IMG/VR virus record: IMGVR_UViG_3300035698_003244
Location: 1-57,451 of that record
From: a virus
Reading direction: 5' to 3' (one strand)
Length of the DNA stretch: 57,451 nt
The number at the start of each line of letters is the position of its first letter. The stretch's first letter is position 1. This document shows positions 6,983 to 13,094 of this stretch, in pieces. A program made the position numbers and the translations under genes. Under the pieces are notes generated by a model. The model had not been told where the DNA came from. It ran no database searches and saw only the letters and a list, made by a program, of their open reading frames with translations.

Positions 6983-7149
6983 AATTTCCTATTTCTTTTA
7001 AGTTCAGCAGCTTTGTCCGCCCAACGTTTCATATCCGGTATATCGCCATCCTGTCTCGCTAACGCGCTCATTTCAAGCGCCTGCTCTATTTTTTTGTCAT
7101 AGAAGTAGTCTTCCTGTGACTGACCAGGTTTAAGTGTACCTATAGCCAT
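6979..7149 (-). CDS. Small helical unknown protein
   Basis: 56 aa from the ATG at 7149, which has TTAGGAGAAATAAC upstream; the longer frame upstream has no ribosome site. Charged and helical (KKIEQALEMSALARQDGD, DKAAELKRNRKL). Its stop overlaps the next ATG by four bases. Confidence 0.75.
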   Translation of the reverse strand: MAIGTLKPGQSQEDYFYDKKIEQALEMSALARQDGDIPDMKRWADKAAELKRNRKL

Positions 7150-7226
7150 GTTATTTCTCCTAAAATTAATGTTATCATAATGATTCCTTATGGGACATTT
7201 ATGAGACTTATGAGACATTTATATAA

Positions 7227-7865
7227 TTAATGCTGTACAGGGAAGTCTCTATGTTTCAGCTTTGTTATAATTCTGTCACCGTTTCTAGCAAACAACTCAA
7301 CAGCAGGCCTGGCTACAATACCCTCAGCCATGAAGTCACCCCACATGGATGTTATGCCACTCTTAACGAGCTTTATCATGTCGTCAAGTGTACCGGTGCC
7401 TATAACAGGTACCGTACACGTGTTAAGCCTGATACCTAGCTCTACCACGGCTTTACGCTGCAACCACCAGTCGTTTATGGTTACGTCAAACATTACAAAC
7501 CCTTGATCCTCACGGTAGTTTCCACCGCCCTTCTGTATCTTAGCTCCGTAGCCCTCTCCATAAAGACATACTGGCGTATCACCAAAGTGAGCAGAGAACT
7601 CATCTCTCATCGGTAAAAACTGTTCCTCAAGAGCTGCTACTAATTTTTGTGGTATACTGGCATTTTCACCCTTACCACGGAAGCCAAACTTACCAGAGTC
7701 AAATGATACGCGTATGTTTGTACCATCTACCTTCTCGGTGAATACCCATGTATTGTCTTTAAGGTATTCAAACTCCGGAATGCTGTAGTCACCAAACAAC
7801 AATGTCTTAAACTTAGTTGCTGGGTCTCTCTTAAATATCGTCTGTATCTTATGATATGGTTCCAT
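7227..7865 (-). CDS. RNA ligase, Rnl2-like
   Basis: 212 aa, covalent nucleotidyltransferase. Motif I is EKVDGTN with the adenylated Lys at residue 45, followed by FRGKGEN near 63. Motif III is YGEGYG (102-107), IIIa GFVMFDV (122-128), IV AEGIVARP (180-187) and V ITKLKHRDF (200-208). The set and spacing fit the Rnl2/REL family more than DNA ligase, and there is no OB domain. The enzyme would use ATP to seal nicked RNA. Its place inside a tRNA cluster fits repair of tRN As cut by host anticodon nucleases, although no polynucleotide kinase/phosphatase partner is visible. The start at 7865 follows TTAGGAGAACTATT; the frame upstream is tRNA sequence. Confidence 0.9.
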   Translation of the reverse strand: MEPYHKIQTIFKRDPATKFKTLLFGDYSIPEFEYLKDNTWVFTEKVDGTNIRVSFDSGKFGFRGKGENASIPQKLVAALEEQFLPMRDEFSAHFGDTPVCLYGEGYGAKIQKGGGNYREDQGFVMFDVTINDWWLQRKAVVELGIRLNTCTVPVIGTGTLDDMIKLVKSGITSMWGDFMAEGIVARPAVELFARNGDRIITKLKHRDFPVQH

Positions 7866-7885
7866 AATAGTTCTCCTAAAATTAA

Positions 7886-8133
7886 GGTGGTCGCCAGGGG
7901 GATTTGAACCCAGAGATTCTGCCGAGTGTATGTAGGTACTCACCGACTGACATACTAATGCGCCTGTCCGGGGCTTAATCCCGGCTCACGCTTTCTATAG
8001 CTAATGCAATGGTTACACACCAGCACACCGTTGTCGTCACTTCACTACACAGGTACTCCTGTTTCATCAACCGCACCGTCCTTACATTGCGTTAGCTTAT
8101 GGACGAGCTCTACCAGTCTGAGCTACGGCGACC
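7886..8133 (-). ncRNA. tRNA-like gene interrupted by about 170 nt
   Basis: The 5' part is GGTCGCCG-TA, a perfect D arm (GCTC-AGACTGGTA-GAGC) and stem CGTCC/GGACG around 19 bases. The 3' part is a T-loop TTCAAAT between partly paired arms, then TGGCGACC, which pairs fully with the 5' GGTCGCC(G). Between them lie about 170 extra bases with strong hairpins (ACAGG/CCTGT, CCGGG/CCCGG) and a 12-base helix joining 8085-8096 to 8000-8011 with one mismatch. It could be an intron-bearing tRNA, a fused remnant of several tRNAs or a structured RNA. A G(-1):C73-like extra pair recalls tRNA-His, but the anticodon cannot be assigned. Confidence 0.5.
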
Positions 8134-8215
8134 TTATAAATTAAAACGAATCGCGCTCACCATTACAGTGAATGGGACTTAATGCTAACTACACACTTGG
8201 TGCAGTAACGTAAAA

Positions 8216-8294
8216 TGGTATGCCTGACGGGAGTCGAACCCGCAACTGTCCACAGTGAAAGTGTGGTGAGGTTAACCAATTTTTCTACAGGCAC
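8216..8294 (-). tRNA. tRNA-Glu(TTC)
   Basis: Acceptor GTGCCTG/CAGGCAT, anticodon stem CCACA/TGTGG around CTTTCAC (TTC), T arm GCGGG-TTCGACT-CCCGT, CCA encoded. The D arm is weak (GAAAAATTGGTTAACCTC). Confidence 0.88.
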
Positions 8295-8342
8295 ATAAAT
8301 TATCTGATAAGTGCGTTACACACCTGGTGCAGCAACGTAAAA

Positions 8343-8421
8343 TGGTATGCCTGACGGGGGTCGAACCCGCAACTGTCCACATTGAGAGTGTGGTGAGGTT
8401 AACCAATTTTTCTACAGGCAC
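8343..8421 (-). tRNA. tRNA-Glu(CTC)
   Basis: Copy of the neighbouring tRNA-Glu, with loop CTCTCAA giving CTC and one compensating change in the anticodon arm. It shares the weak D arm and the encoded CCA. The pair covers GAA and GAG. Confidence 0.87.
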
Positions 8422-8477
8422 ATAAATCATTACTCTACTCCGACACCAAGGTCATCCTGTGCTAATCCAGCGTCACA

Positions 8478-8609
8478 CTATCCGTGTAGCCACAGGGAGT
8501 GTCTGATGCTGCCGACACGGTACTCGTTATCGTAAGGGGCTTTACCATCAATAAATGCTTGGCTACCCTCTTCTATAATATCAACTGATGCTTTTTGCGT
8601 TTTAGTCAT
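8478..8609 (-). CDS. 43-aa protein, possibly RMF/CrpP-like
   Basis: 43 aa reading MTKTQKASVDIIEEG and then SQAFIDGKAPYDNEYR up to LWLHG. The pattern G--AF-DGK-PY-----R--S--WL-G recalls the ribosome modulation factor / CrpP fold (helix, PY turn, helix, W), which binds ribosomes or nucleic acid. The resemblance is by eye and weak. AGAAAG lies about 10 bases upstream. It sits between tRNA genes. No intron or nuclease feature is seen. Confidence 0.5.
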   Translation of the reverse strand: MTKTQKASVDIIEEGSQAFIDGKAPYDNEYRVGSIRHSLWLHG

Positions 8610-8627
8610 ACTATTTCTTTCTATTGT

Positions 8628-8701
8628 TGGCTGGCTCGGGTAGATTTGAACTACCTCTTAAAGAGTCAAAGTCTTTTGTGCTACCATTACACCACGAATC
8701 A
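8628..8701 (-). tRNA. tRNA-Gln(TTG)
   Basis: Anticodon stem AAAGA/TCTTT around CTTTGAC (TTG), D arm GGTGTAATGGTAGCAC typical of Gln, T arm GGTAG-TTCAAAT-CTACC and acceptor TGATTCG/CGAGCCA with one A-C mismatch. CCA encoded. Confidence 0.9.
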
Positions 8702-8710
8702 TTATATTAT

Positions 8711-8786
8711 TGGATGCCCCCGTCAGAATCGAACTGATCATAACCGCTGTCAAAGAGCGAGGTACTAGCCATTGTACTAGAGGGCA
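8711..8786 (-). tRNA. Second tRNA-Gln(TTG)
   Basis: Acceptor TGCCCTC/GGGGGCA, D arm GTAC-AATGGCTA-GTAC, anticodon stem TCGCT/AGCGG around CTTTGAC (TTG), T arm TCAG-TTCGATT-CTGA, CCA encoded. It shares the anticodon with its neighbour but little else. Confidence 0.82.
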
Positions 8787-8799
8787 ATATAGTTATCAT

Positions 8800-8873
8800 T
8801 GGCAGACCCACCAGAATTCGAATCTAGTCCAAGAACGTCAGAGGCTCCTGTGCTACCATTACACCATGGGTCC
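8800..8873 (-). tRNA. tRNA-Gln(CTG)
   Basis: Acceptor GGACCCA/TGGGTCT, T8 followed by GGTGTAATGGTAGCAC, anticodon stem GGAGC/GTTCT around CTCTGAC (CTG), T arm CTAGA-TTCGAAT-TCTGG, CCA encoded. Confidence 0.88.
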
Positions 8874-8880
8874 AGTTAAA

Positions 8881-9087
8881 TTATTCTATCAACGCATTAA
8901 AAATTACGGACCCATCACGGATATCACGCAGTATGCGACGGGTGCCAGAAATAGACTTAATATAAGTCTTCGCTTTACGCACGCCCCACAACTTAGTCAA
9001 TCCGGCTAACACGCCAGTATCTTTCTCTACATCAGTAAGTAAAAGTACAGCATTATGTACATCTAACTCTGTATATGTTCTAGCCAT
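8881..9087 (-). CDS. Small helical unknown protein
   Basis: 68 aa, helical and basic (GVRKAKTYIKSISGTRRILR). Start 9087 follows AGAAAGGTAAACA. Not recognised. It ends eight bases before tRNA-Gln(CTG). Confidence 0.72.
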   Translation of the reverse strand: MARTYTELDVHNAVLLLTDVEKDTGVLAGLTKLWGVRKAKTYIKSISGTRRILRDIRDGSVIFNALIE

Positions 9088-9105
9088 TGTTTACCTTTCT
9101 GTAAG

Positions 9106-9330
9106 TTATGCATACCCGACACGCATGCGCTCCGGGTATATACCATCTTGCATCATCATGCCCGTCACTTTTACATTAAACTTAGTTAGCAACCTATAAC
9201 TTTTTCTATTACTAGGTATACCTATCTCAGTTCCATTAAATACGTCATGGCCAGAAGTGTAGGTAGGCCTGCTAGAGAAGTAATGTGTACCACGTCTATC
9301 AATAGCCTTCCATATTGTATTTTTTACCAT
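9106..9330 (-). CDS. Small unknown protein
   Basis: 74 aa, basic, not recognised. Start 9330 has AAAGGTAAACA upstream, the same site as the next gene. It contains ISTRP-like polar stretches and KFNVKVTGMMMQDG. Confidence 0.7.
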   Translation of the reverse strand: MVKNTIWKAIDRRGTHYFSSRPTYTSGHDVFNGTEIGIPSNRKSYRLLTKFNVKVTGMMMQDGIYPERMRVGYA

Positions 9331-9380
9331 TGTTTACCTTTATCACACGTCATTACGTGCGTAAAACCTCACGTATTAGT

Positions 9381-9455
9381 TGGGTTGAGGGAGGGGAATC
9401 GAACCAGCGACAAGCGCGTTAACAGCACGCGGCTCTACCACTGAACTACCTAGGA
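9381..9455 (-). tRNA. tRNA-Asn(GTT)-like, acceptor unpaired
   Basis: D arm GTTC-AGTGGTA-GAGC and anticodon stem GCGTG/CGCGC around CTGTTAA (GTT) are good and CCA is encoded. The T stem GCTGG/CCCCT has two mismatches. The acceptor halves TCCTAGG and CCCTCAA do not pair. The 3' end looks replaced or decayed, so function is doubtful. Confidence 0.55.
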
Positions 9456-9502
9456 AAATAGACACACCGGTACCTTACCACGGCACCGGTGCATCGTGTT
9501 AT

Positions 9503-9531
9503 TATTTATTAAAAATTTATTCGGATGTCAA
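9503..9531 (-). promoter_or_regulatory. Promoter-like TTGACA-17-TAAATA
   Basis: A perfect -35 TTGACA (9526-9531) stands 17 bases from TAAATA (9503-9508), downstream of a terminator and upstream of the Asn-like tRNA. An inverted repeat CACCGGT/ACCGGTG lies in the leader. Pattern evidence only. Confidence 0.5.
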
Positions 9532-9546
9532 AGATCAAAGCGCAAT

Positions 9547-9572
9547 AAAAAAGCCCCAGAGTTACCTGAGGC
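9547..9572 (-). terminator. Rho-independent terminator
   Basis: On the minus strand GCCTCAG pairs with CTGGGGC (one G.U) and the hairpin is followed by TTTTTT. It closes the transcription unit ending with the gene at 9724-9969. Confidence 0.8.
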
Positions 9573-9620
9573 CTGTTTATATTGCAAATCATTATATGAA
9601 ATTATACAAATAAACAGGCC
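9570..9620. repeat. 11-bp perfect inverted repeat
   Basis: GGCCTGTTTAT (9570-9580) and ATAAACAGGCC (9610-9620) flank 29 AT-rich bases immediately upstream of the terminator. It could be an RNA stem protecting the 3' end, or a protein site. Confidence 0.75.
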
Positions 9621-9723
9621 CGGCCAATCCAACGATTCACTGGGTTTTGTATCTGCTCAAAATGTTTGTTAAATTTCATGGTGTCAATGTACCACTATTA
9701 TTCTGTAATAGTCAACTGGTATT

Positions 9724-9969
9724 TTAAAATTTATTTTTACCAAAGATGTTCTCAAATAAATCACCTTTGCCGAATGCCCGATCAAACTTACTCTGTGTGC
9801 TACTCGCACTTCCAGCTAACGCTTTACCGTTAGCTACACCTTGGCTATGCGCCTTATCCCATATGTCATCAAATAACTTATGAAAAGCCACAGGGGTAAA
9901 CTGTGTCTTCTTTGTAGACAGTCCCGGGTTCTTCTTGGTGAGCCTGGCCCAGTATTCTTCTTTATACAT
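9724..9969 (-). CDS. Unknown protein
   Basis: 81 aa from the ATG at 9969, which overlaps the stop of the preceding gene (TAATG). Helical, with basic ends; contains FTPVAFHKLFDDIWDKAHSQ and a Ser/Gly-rich C-terminal half. Not recognised. A terminator follows about 150 bases on; the gap contains the 11-bp inverted repeat and an unconvincing 25-codon frame. Confidence 0.75.
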   Translation of the reverse strand: MYKEEYWARLTKKNPGLSTKKTQFTPVAFHKLFDDIWDKAHSQGVANGKALAGSASSTQSKFDRAFGKGDLFENIFGKNKF

Positions 9970-10334
9970 TATGCACCTACTTTGCCAAACATAGATCCAC
10001 ACATAACCAGCTTATCCAGCTGACTCTGCTCATTTTCAGGAGTTAAAGTCTTACGATTCACACGTAGTGTCTTACCCCTGTAGCGAACTGCTACAATACT
10101 ACCATCCTGGCTAATCACTTTACCAGTTCTTGTGGTAAACGTTACGCTACTACCTATAGCCCGTCTATGCATCCACGTTACGCGTTCATCGGCCACAAGT
10201 TCTCTAACCTCTTGTGGCTCACGAGATTTTACAACCGTTAAACGAATCTTGTTAGCCTCTCGTTTATTAATCTGTTCTCGGCTTGCAATTGACTCCGAAG
10301 ATGTTACCGTGAATGGGTCTCCATACATACTCAT
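9969..10334 (-). CDS. Unknown protein, possibly SH3-like
   Basis: 121 aa. The N-terminal half is charged and helical (ASREQINKREANKIRLTVVK). The C-terminal half (VTFTTRTGKVISQDG, IVAVRYRGKTLRVNRKTL) alternates strands and turns like a small SH3 or KOW barrel. Function unknown. Coupled to the next gene by TAATG. The upstream terminator at 10383-10413 makes this the start of its unit or a read-through gene. Confidence 0.7.
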   Translation of the reverse strand: MSMYGDPFTVTSSESIASREQINKREANKIRLTVVKSREPQEVRELVADERVTWMHRRAIGSSVTFTTRTGKVISQDGSIVAVRYRGKTLRVNRKTLTPENEQSQLDKLVMCGSMFGKVGA

Positions 10335-10382
10335 TTATTACTCCTCTGTCAGATTTATATACCCATTATTTCTTACGAGTAC

Positions 10383-10413
10383 AAAAAAAAACCGGAGTGT
10401 TTTATTACTCCGG
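10383..10413 (-). terminator. Rho-independent terminator
   Basis: Minus-strand stem CCGGAGT/ACTCCGG with loop AATAAAAC, followed by nine T. It lies seven bases after the stop of the small basic protein gene. One of the clearest terminators in the window. Confidence 0.9.
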
Positions 10414-10420
10414 TCGTCTT

Positions 10421-10603
10421 TTAATGTTTACGGTGCTTCCGTTTATCCCAAACTGCGAGAGCTTCAGCACGAGTCATTCCGTTATGCTCCATCATATTTT
10501 TAACTTTTCTATGACAGAGACGGTTAGATGCCCAGTATTTAACGTGGGTAGGCCTGTTAGCCTTACAAGCTTTACTTCTCTTAGTCTTCTGAGCAGCAGC
10601 CAT
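10421..10603 (-). CDS. Small very basic protein
   Basis: 60 aa with about a third Lys, Arg and His (KTKRSKACKANRPTHVK; WDKRKHRKH). Start 10603 follows AGGAGGTACAC, a strong ribosome site. A nucleic-acid-binding or ribosome-associated role is plausible from charge alone. It ends just before a terminator, so it may be a single-gene unit with high expression. Confidence 0.78.
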   Translation of the reverse strand: MAAAQKTKRSKACKANRPTHVKYWASNRLCHRKVKNMMEHNGMTRAEALAVWDKRKHRKH

Positions 10604-10673
10604 GTGTACCTCCTATAAGCAGCATTATTGCGTACCTATAGGTAGGGTGATCGGCTCCAGCGTATTACTTTCA

Positions 10674-11012
10674 TTACGTAGTTCTCCGCTTGGCCCGCTT
10701 AGTGACCGTCTTTGTTTCTTTATCAACCTTATCGGTCGTGGCTCCCATATTACACGCACGCATCTTACTACTATCTGAGTCGGACAACCATTCTACTTTC
10801 AGTCCGTATATCCCCCAGTCCTCAAGCACTGCAATAGGGCCGTCTATGAAAATTGTGTCTAGAAATTCTGGACCTAGCTCATCCATTGTGCAATTACACA
10901 AATCAAATGCTTTTAGTTTAGTTAATCGTAATGTATCAGGGCTTACGCCATTCTCCACGTATGCAAATTTAATTGCTGCTATTACTTCTATTCTGAAGTT
11001 TGTATCTTTCAT
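10674..11012 (-). CDS. Unknown protein
   Basis: 112 aa, acidic core with a very basic tail (KETKTVTKRAKRRTT). Contains CNCTMDELGPEFLDTIFIDG. Not recognised. Start 11012 lies 15 bases after tRNA-Asp. Confidence 0.72.
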   Translation of the reverse strand: MKDTNFRIEVIAAIKFAYVENGVSPDTLRLTKLKAFDLCNCTMDELGPEFLDTIFIDGPIAVLEDWGIYGLKVEWLSDSDSSKMRACNMGATTDKVDKETKTVTKRAKRRTT

Positions 11013-11027
11013 TGTTGTGCCTCAAAA

Positions 11028-11104
11028 TGGCACGCCCTGTGAGACTCGAACTCACATCGTCCACCGTGACAGGGTGGTGCCCTAACCAATTAGACCAAGA
11101 GCGT
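11028..11104 (-). tRNA. tRNA-Asp(GTC)
   Basis: Acceptor ACGCTCT/AGGGCGT, anticodon stem CCACC/GGTGG around CTGTCAC (GTC), T arm TGTGAG-TTCGAGT-CTCACA, CCA encoded with G73. Confidence 0.95.
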
Positions 11105-11111
11105 AATAAAA

Positions 11112-11291
11112 TCAGACACCCTTTCTTTTACGAGGGTTCTGACGAAATCCGCAAGCTGGACACTTGCTTGTTTTAGAAACGAGCGCTTCGTCACAGGCTA
11201 AACACCAGTACTTCGTTCGTTTTGCTGTCATAGCACTTTCCCTATTAGTTTTACAATAGTCTTCACTATCTACATCATATGCGGGTGCCAT
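11112..11291 (-). CDS. 59-aa zinc-ribbon protein
   Basis: 59 aa. The ATG at 11291 has TTAGGAGAATAT upstream. The C-terminal part reads WCLACDEAL and then KCPACGFRQNP, a CxxC-x(10)-CxxC zinc ribbon, followed by the basic tail RKRKGV. An internal ATG at 11231 would keep the ribbon but has a poorer site. Likely a small nucleic-acid or protein adaptor. It ends eight bases before tRNA-Asp. Confidence 0.78.
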   Translation of the reverse strand: MAPAYDVDSEDYCKTNRESAMTAKRTKYWCLACDEALVSKTSKCPACGFRQNPRKRKGV

Positions 11292-11377
11292 ATATTCTCC
11301 TAATGTTGTCTGAGTTTTAGTCTCAAATTAACCGTGTGGTTATATTAACATTAATATGTTTCGAATTGCAATAACAA

Positions 11378-11411
11378 ATTACTAACCAGCATATGTGTAC
11401 TGGCTAGTAAT
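11378..11411 (-). terminator. Hairpin, possible terminator
   Basis: ATTACTA-CCAG and CTGG-TAGTAAT form a 12-bp stem (one G.U) with a 10-base loop, followed by TTTGTTATT. It lies in a 158-base gap between tRNA-Thr and the 59-aa gene. A 13-codon frame (MKVWITS...) overlaps it behind AGGAACAAAT and could be a leader peptide; weak. Confidence 0.45.
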
Positions 11412-11449
11412 CCATACTTTCATATTTGTTCCTATCTCTTTAACTAAAT

Positions 11450-11525
11450 TGGAGCCCAAGGTGGGGATCGAACCCACGGCATCCTGGTTACAAATCAGGT
11501 ACTCTACCAGCTGAGTTACTCGGGC
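11450..11525 (-). tRNA. tRNA-Thr(TGT)
   Basis: Acceptor GCCCGAG/CTTGGGC, D arm ACTC-AGCTGGTA-GAGT, anticodon loop TTTGTAA (TGT) on CCTGA/CCAGG (one mismatch), T arm GTGGG-TTCGATC-CCCAC, CCA encoded. Its first ten bases overlap the 3' end of the membrane protein gene. Confidence 0.93.
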
Positions 11526-11845
11526 CTTTTAATTTCAAAATATGTGTGTATGATACCTGACGTACCTATAGCAGTCAAGTAGGTAAGCAATGTTGGAGCC
11601 ACTAATAAAGTGAAGCATAATGCAAACCATGTTGTCATACAATACGGACAACCCATCCAGGTTGCCAGCTTTGGTTTCGCCAAACCTACATAATCGATCA
11701 CATCATCAGACGTAACCGCATGTTCCTGTGGCACCACACGCACGATCCAGTTGGCTGTAACCCAACCGTCCACGTACACCAGTACATACGTCAAAAAGAA
11801 CGTACCAATGCCCACGCCTACGCCAGCTATGAATAGATCTATCAT
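11516..11845 (-). CDS. DUF1360-like membrane protein
   Basis: 109 aa with hydrophobic segments at about residues 3-28, 66-84 and 84-100. Between them is GCPYCMTTWFA, the CxxC---W motif typical of DUF1360 proteins (small integral membrane proteins found in phages and bacilli, function unknown). The stop TAA is formed by T8-A9-A10 of tRNA-Thr. Its ATG overlaps the end of the exonuclease gene by four bases. Confidence 0.75.
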   Translation of the reverse strand: MIDLFIAGVGVGIGTFFLTYVLVYVDGWVTANWIVRVVPQEHAVTSDDVIDYVGLAKPKLATWMGCPYCMTTWFALCFTLLVAPTLLTYLTAIGTSGIIHTYFEIKRPE

Positions 11846-12600
11846 CTACGTGCGGCTCGTCTACTCGGGCCGCCCTTACCACGCAACTGACCAAGCTGCG
11901 TTATGGTATGCACGATGTCAGGATCACGTTCTTTTTGGTTCATGTACCAAGTACAGTATCCCCAGTCCGTGTCAAATGGTAATCCTTTGTGCTTACCGAA
12001 CGGCCACGTAGACAGGACCATAGGTTTATCAACCCAATCCATTATAGCCTTATAATCAGTCTTATCACTTATACCTGCCTCGTCAGGGATCATCTCGCAC
12101 ATACGAGTGAAGATCCTGTCCGTCAGTATGCAGTCATCCAGTGCATCGTGCGCCTGCCGCGTCGCCATAAGGAACTCAAGCTCGTCCGGGAATAGATATA
12201 CGAATATCGCATCTACTGAAAACCCACCTATTACCTGACGCGATATGAGCTTCTTAGCCATCCTGAATGTGCACAGCTTATGCGTTGGTACTATACCTGT
12301 GTGGCGCTGCAGCACCTCTACATCAAATGATATATTGTGTGCTACCACTACCGGCGCACTGTCTGTGCATACTAATCTGAGGTAATCATCAAACGCTGTC
12401 TTAAGCTCAGCTACCTCAGGGTATGCCTGCACCGCCTCATTGCTTATACCGTGAATAGCAGTTGCTGCCGGCATTATAGCCACGTGTGGGTTGCAATGCA
12501 TATTAAAATTGTCGCCAACCGGGTTATACACTGCCAGCTGTATCAGTCCGCAATCCGAAGGGTTCGCGTCTGTTGTCTCTGTGTCTAATACTATGTACAT
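11842..12600 (-). CDS. DnaQ-like 3'-5' exonuclease with ExoX-type C-terminus
   Basis: 252 aa. Exo I is LDTETT (Asp6, Glu8), Exo II HNISFDVEVL, Exo III HDALDDCILT, giving a DEDDh active site that removes nucleotides with two metal ions. The C-terminal region STWPFGKHKGLPFDTD followed by GYCTWYM is the small DUF3820-like module seen at the end of exodeoxyribonuclease X relatives. Probable roles are DNA trimming, proofreading or recycling of host DNA. Starts at 12600 with TAATG coupling to the small gene before it. Confidence 0.9.
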   Translation of the reverse strand: MYIVLDTETTDANPSDCGLIQLAVYNPVGDNFNMHCNPHVAIMPAATAIHGISNEAVQAYPEVAELKTAFDDYLRLVCTDSAPVVVAHNISFDVEVLQRHTGIVPTHKLCTFRMAKKLISRQVIGGFSVDAIFVYLFPDELEFLMATRQAHDALDDCILTDRIFTRMCEMIPDEAGISDKTDYKAIMDWVDKPMVLSTWPFGKHKGLPFDTDWGYCTWYMNQKERDPDIVHTITQLGQLRGKGGPSRRAARR

Positions 12601-12800
12601 TAAGTATCCTTTCGTTCTTTATAATGTTTCGTTACGTCGTGCACGGTCTCTTCCGTTGCGTTAAAGCATACGTATGGTTTACCGTCCATATCTGATTCAG
12701 GATTATAGTAGACCTCGCAGCCCTGATGGACTAGTGCGACTATCAACCTATCTTTATGTTGCTGAGATTTTATCTCTATTGCTACTTCATACCGTTTCAC
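12600..12800 (-). CDS. Small unknown protein
   Basis: 66 aa, ferredoxin-like alternation (YEVAIEIKSQQHKDRLIVAL, VCFNATEETVHDVTKHYKER), perhaps a small alpha/beta fold. Start 12800 follows AAAGGATAGACG. Coupled to the exonuclease. Confidence 0.72.
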   Translation of the reverse strand: MKRYEVAIEIKSQQHKDRLIVALVHQGCEVYYNPESDMDGKPYVCFNATEETVHDVTKHYKERKDT

Positions 12801-12823
12801 CGTCTATCCTTTCATTTATAAAA

Positions 12824-12897
12824 TGGTGCGGGTAACGGGAATCGGACCCATATGACCACGTTGGCAACGTCGCGCACTACCATTATGCTATACCCGC
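12824..12897 (-). tRNA. tRNA-Gly(GCC)
   Basis: Acceptor GCGGGTA/TACCCGC, D arm with AATGGTA, anticodon loop TTGCCAA (GCC) on CGACG/CGTGG (one mismatch), T arm TGGG-TCCGATT-CCCG, CCA encoded. Confidence 0.9.
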
Positions 12898-13007
12898 TTA
12901 AATTGGCGCCCGATGCAGACTTTTACTGCCTCAAAATATTATCATATACCTCGGACGTGATCACAGTATATGAGGTTCTCCCACACTTTTGGAAGGCGTG
13001 GTTAAAA

Positions 13008-13081
13008 TGGAGCAGGTAAGGAGAATCGAACTCCTATAGACAGATTGGAAATCTGGCGCTCTACCATTAAGTTATACCTGC
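13008..13081 (-). tRNA. tRNA-Gly(TCC)
   Basis: Acceptor GCAGGTA/TACCTGC, D loop AATGGTA, anticodon loop TTTCCAA (TCC) on CCAGA/TCTGT, T arm AGGAG-TTCGATT-CTCCT, CCA encoded. In the gap before it an inverted repeat CATATAC/GTATATG is the only structure seen. Confidence 0.92.
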
Positions 13082-13094
13082 AAAATTATATACG

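Larger units (their letters stand above)
8191..8424 (-). repeat. Tandem duplication carrying two tRNA-Glu genes
   Basis: Two near-identical copies (8191-8297 and 8318-8424), offset by 127 bases. Each has leader ACACAC-TGGTGCAG-AACGTAAAATGG and a tRNA. The copies differ at only a few positions, including the anticodon. Confidence 0.85.

Noticed and set aside
7227-7943. Longer N-terminus for the RNA ligase
   Set aside because: The added 26 codons read the tRNA-like 3' end and lack a ribosome site; the ATG at 7865 has AGGAG.
9602-9679. 25-codon frame MKFNKHFEQI... before the terminator
   Set aside because: No ribosome binding site is visible, and it overlaps the 11-bp inverted repeat that looks structural.
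11378-11411. 13-codon attenuator peptide MKVWITS...
   Set aside because: It is only weakly supported and the adjacent genes give no reason for attenuation; recorded only as part of the hairpin.
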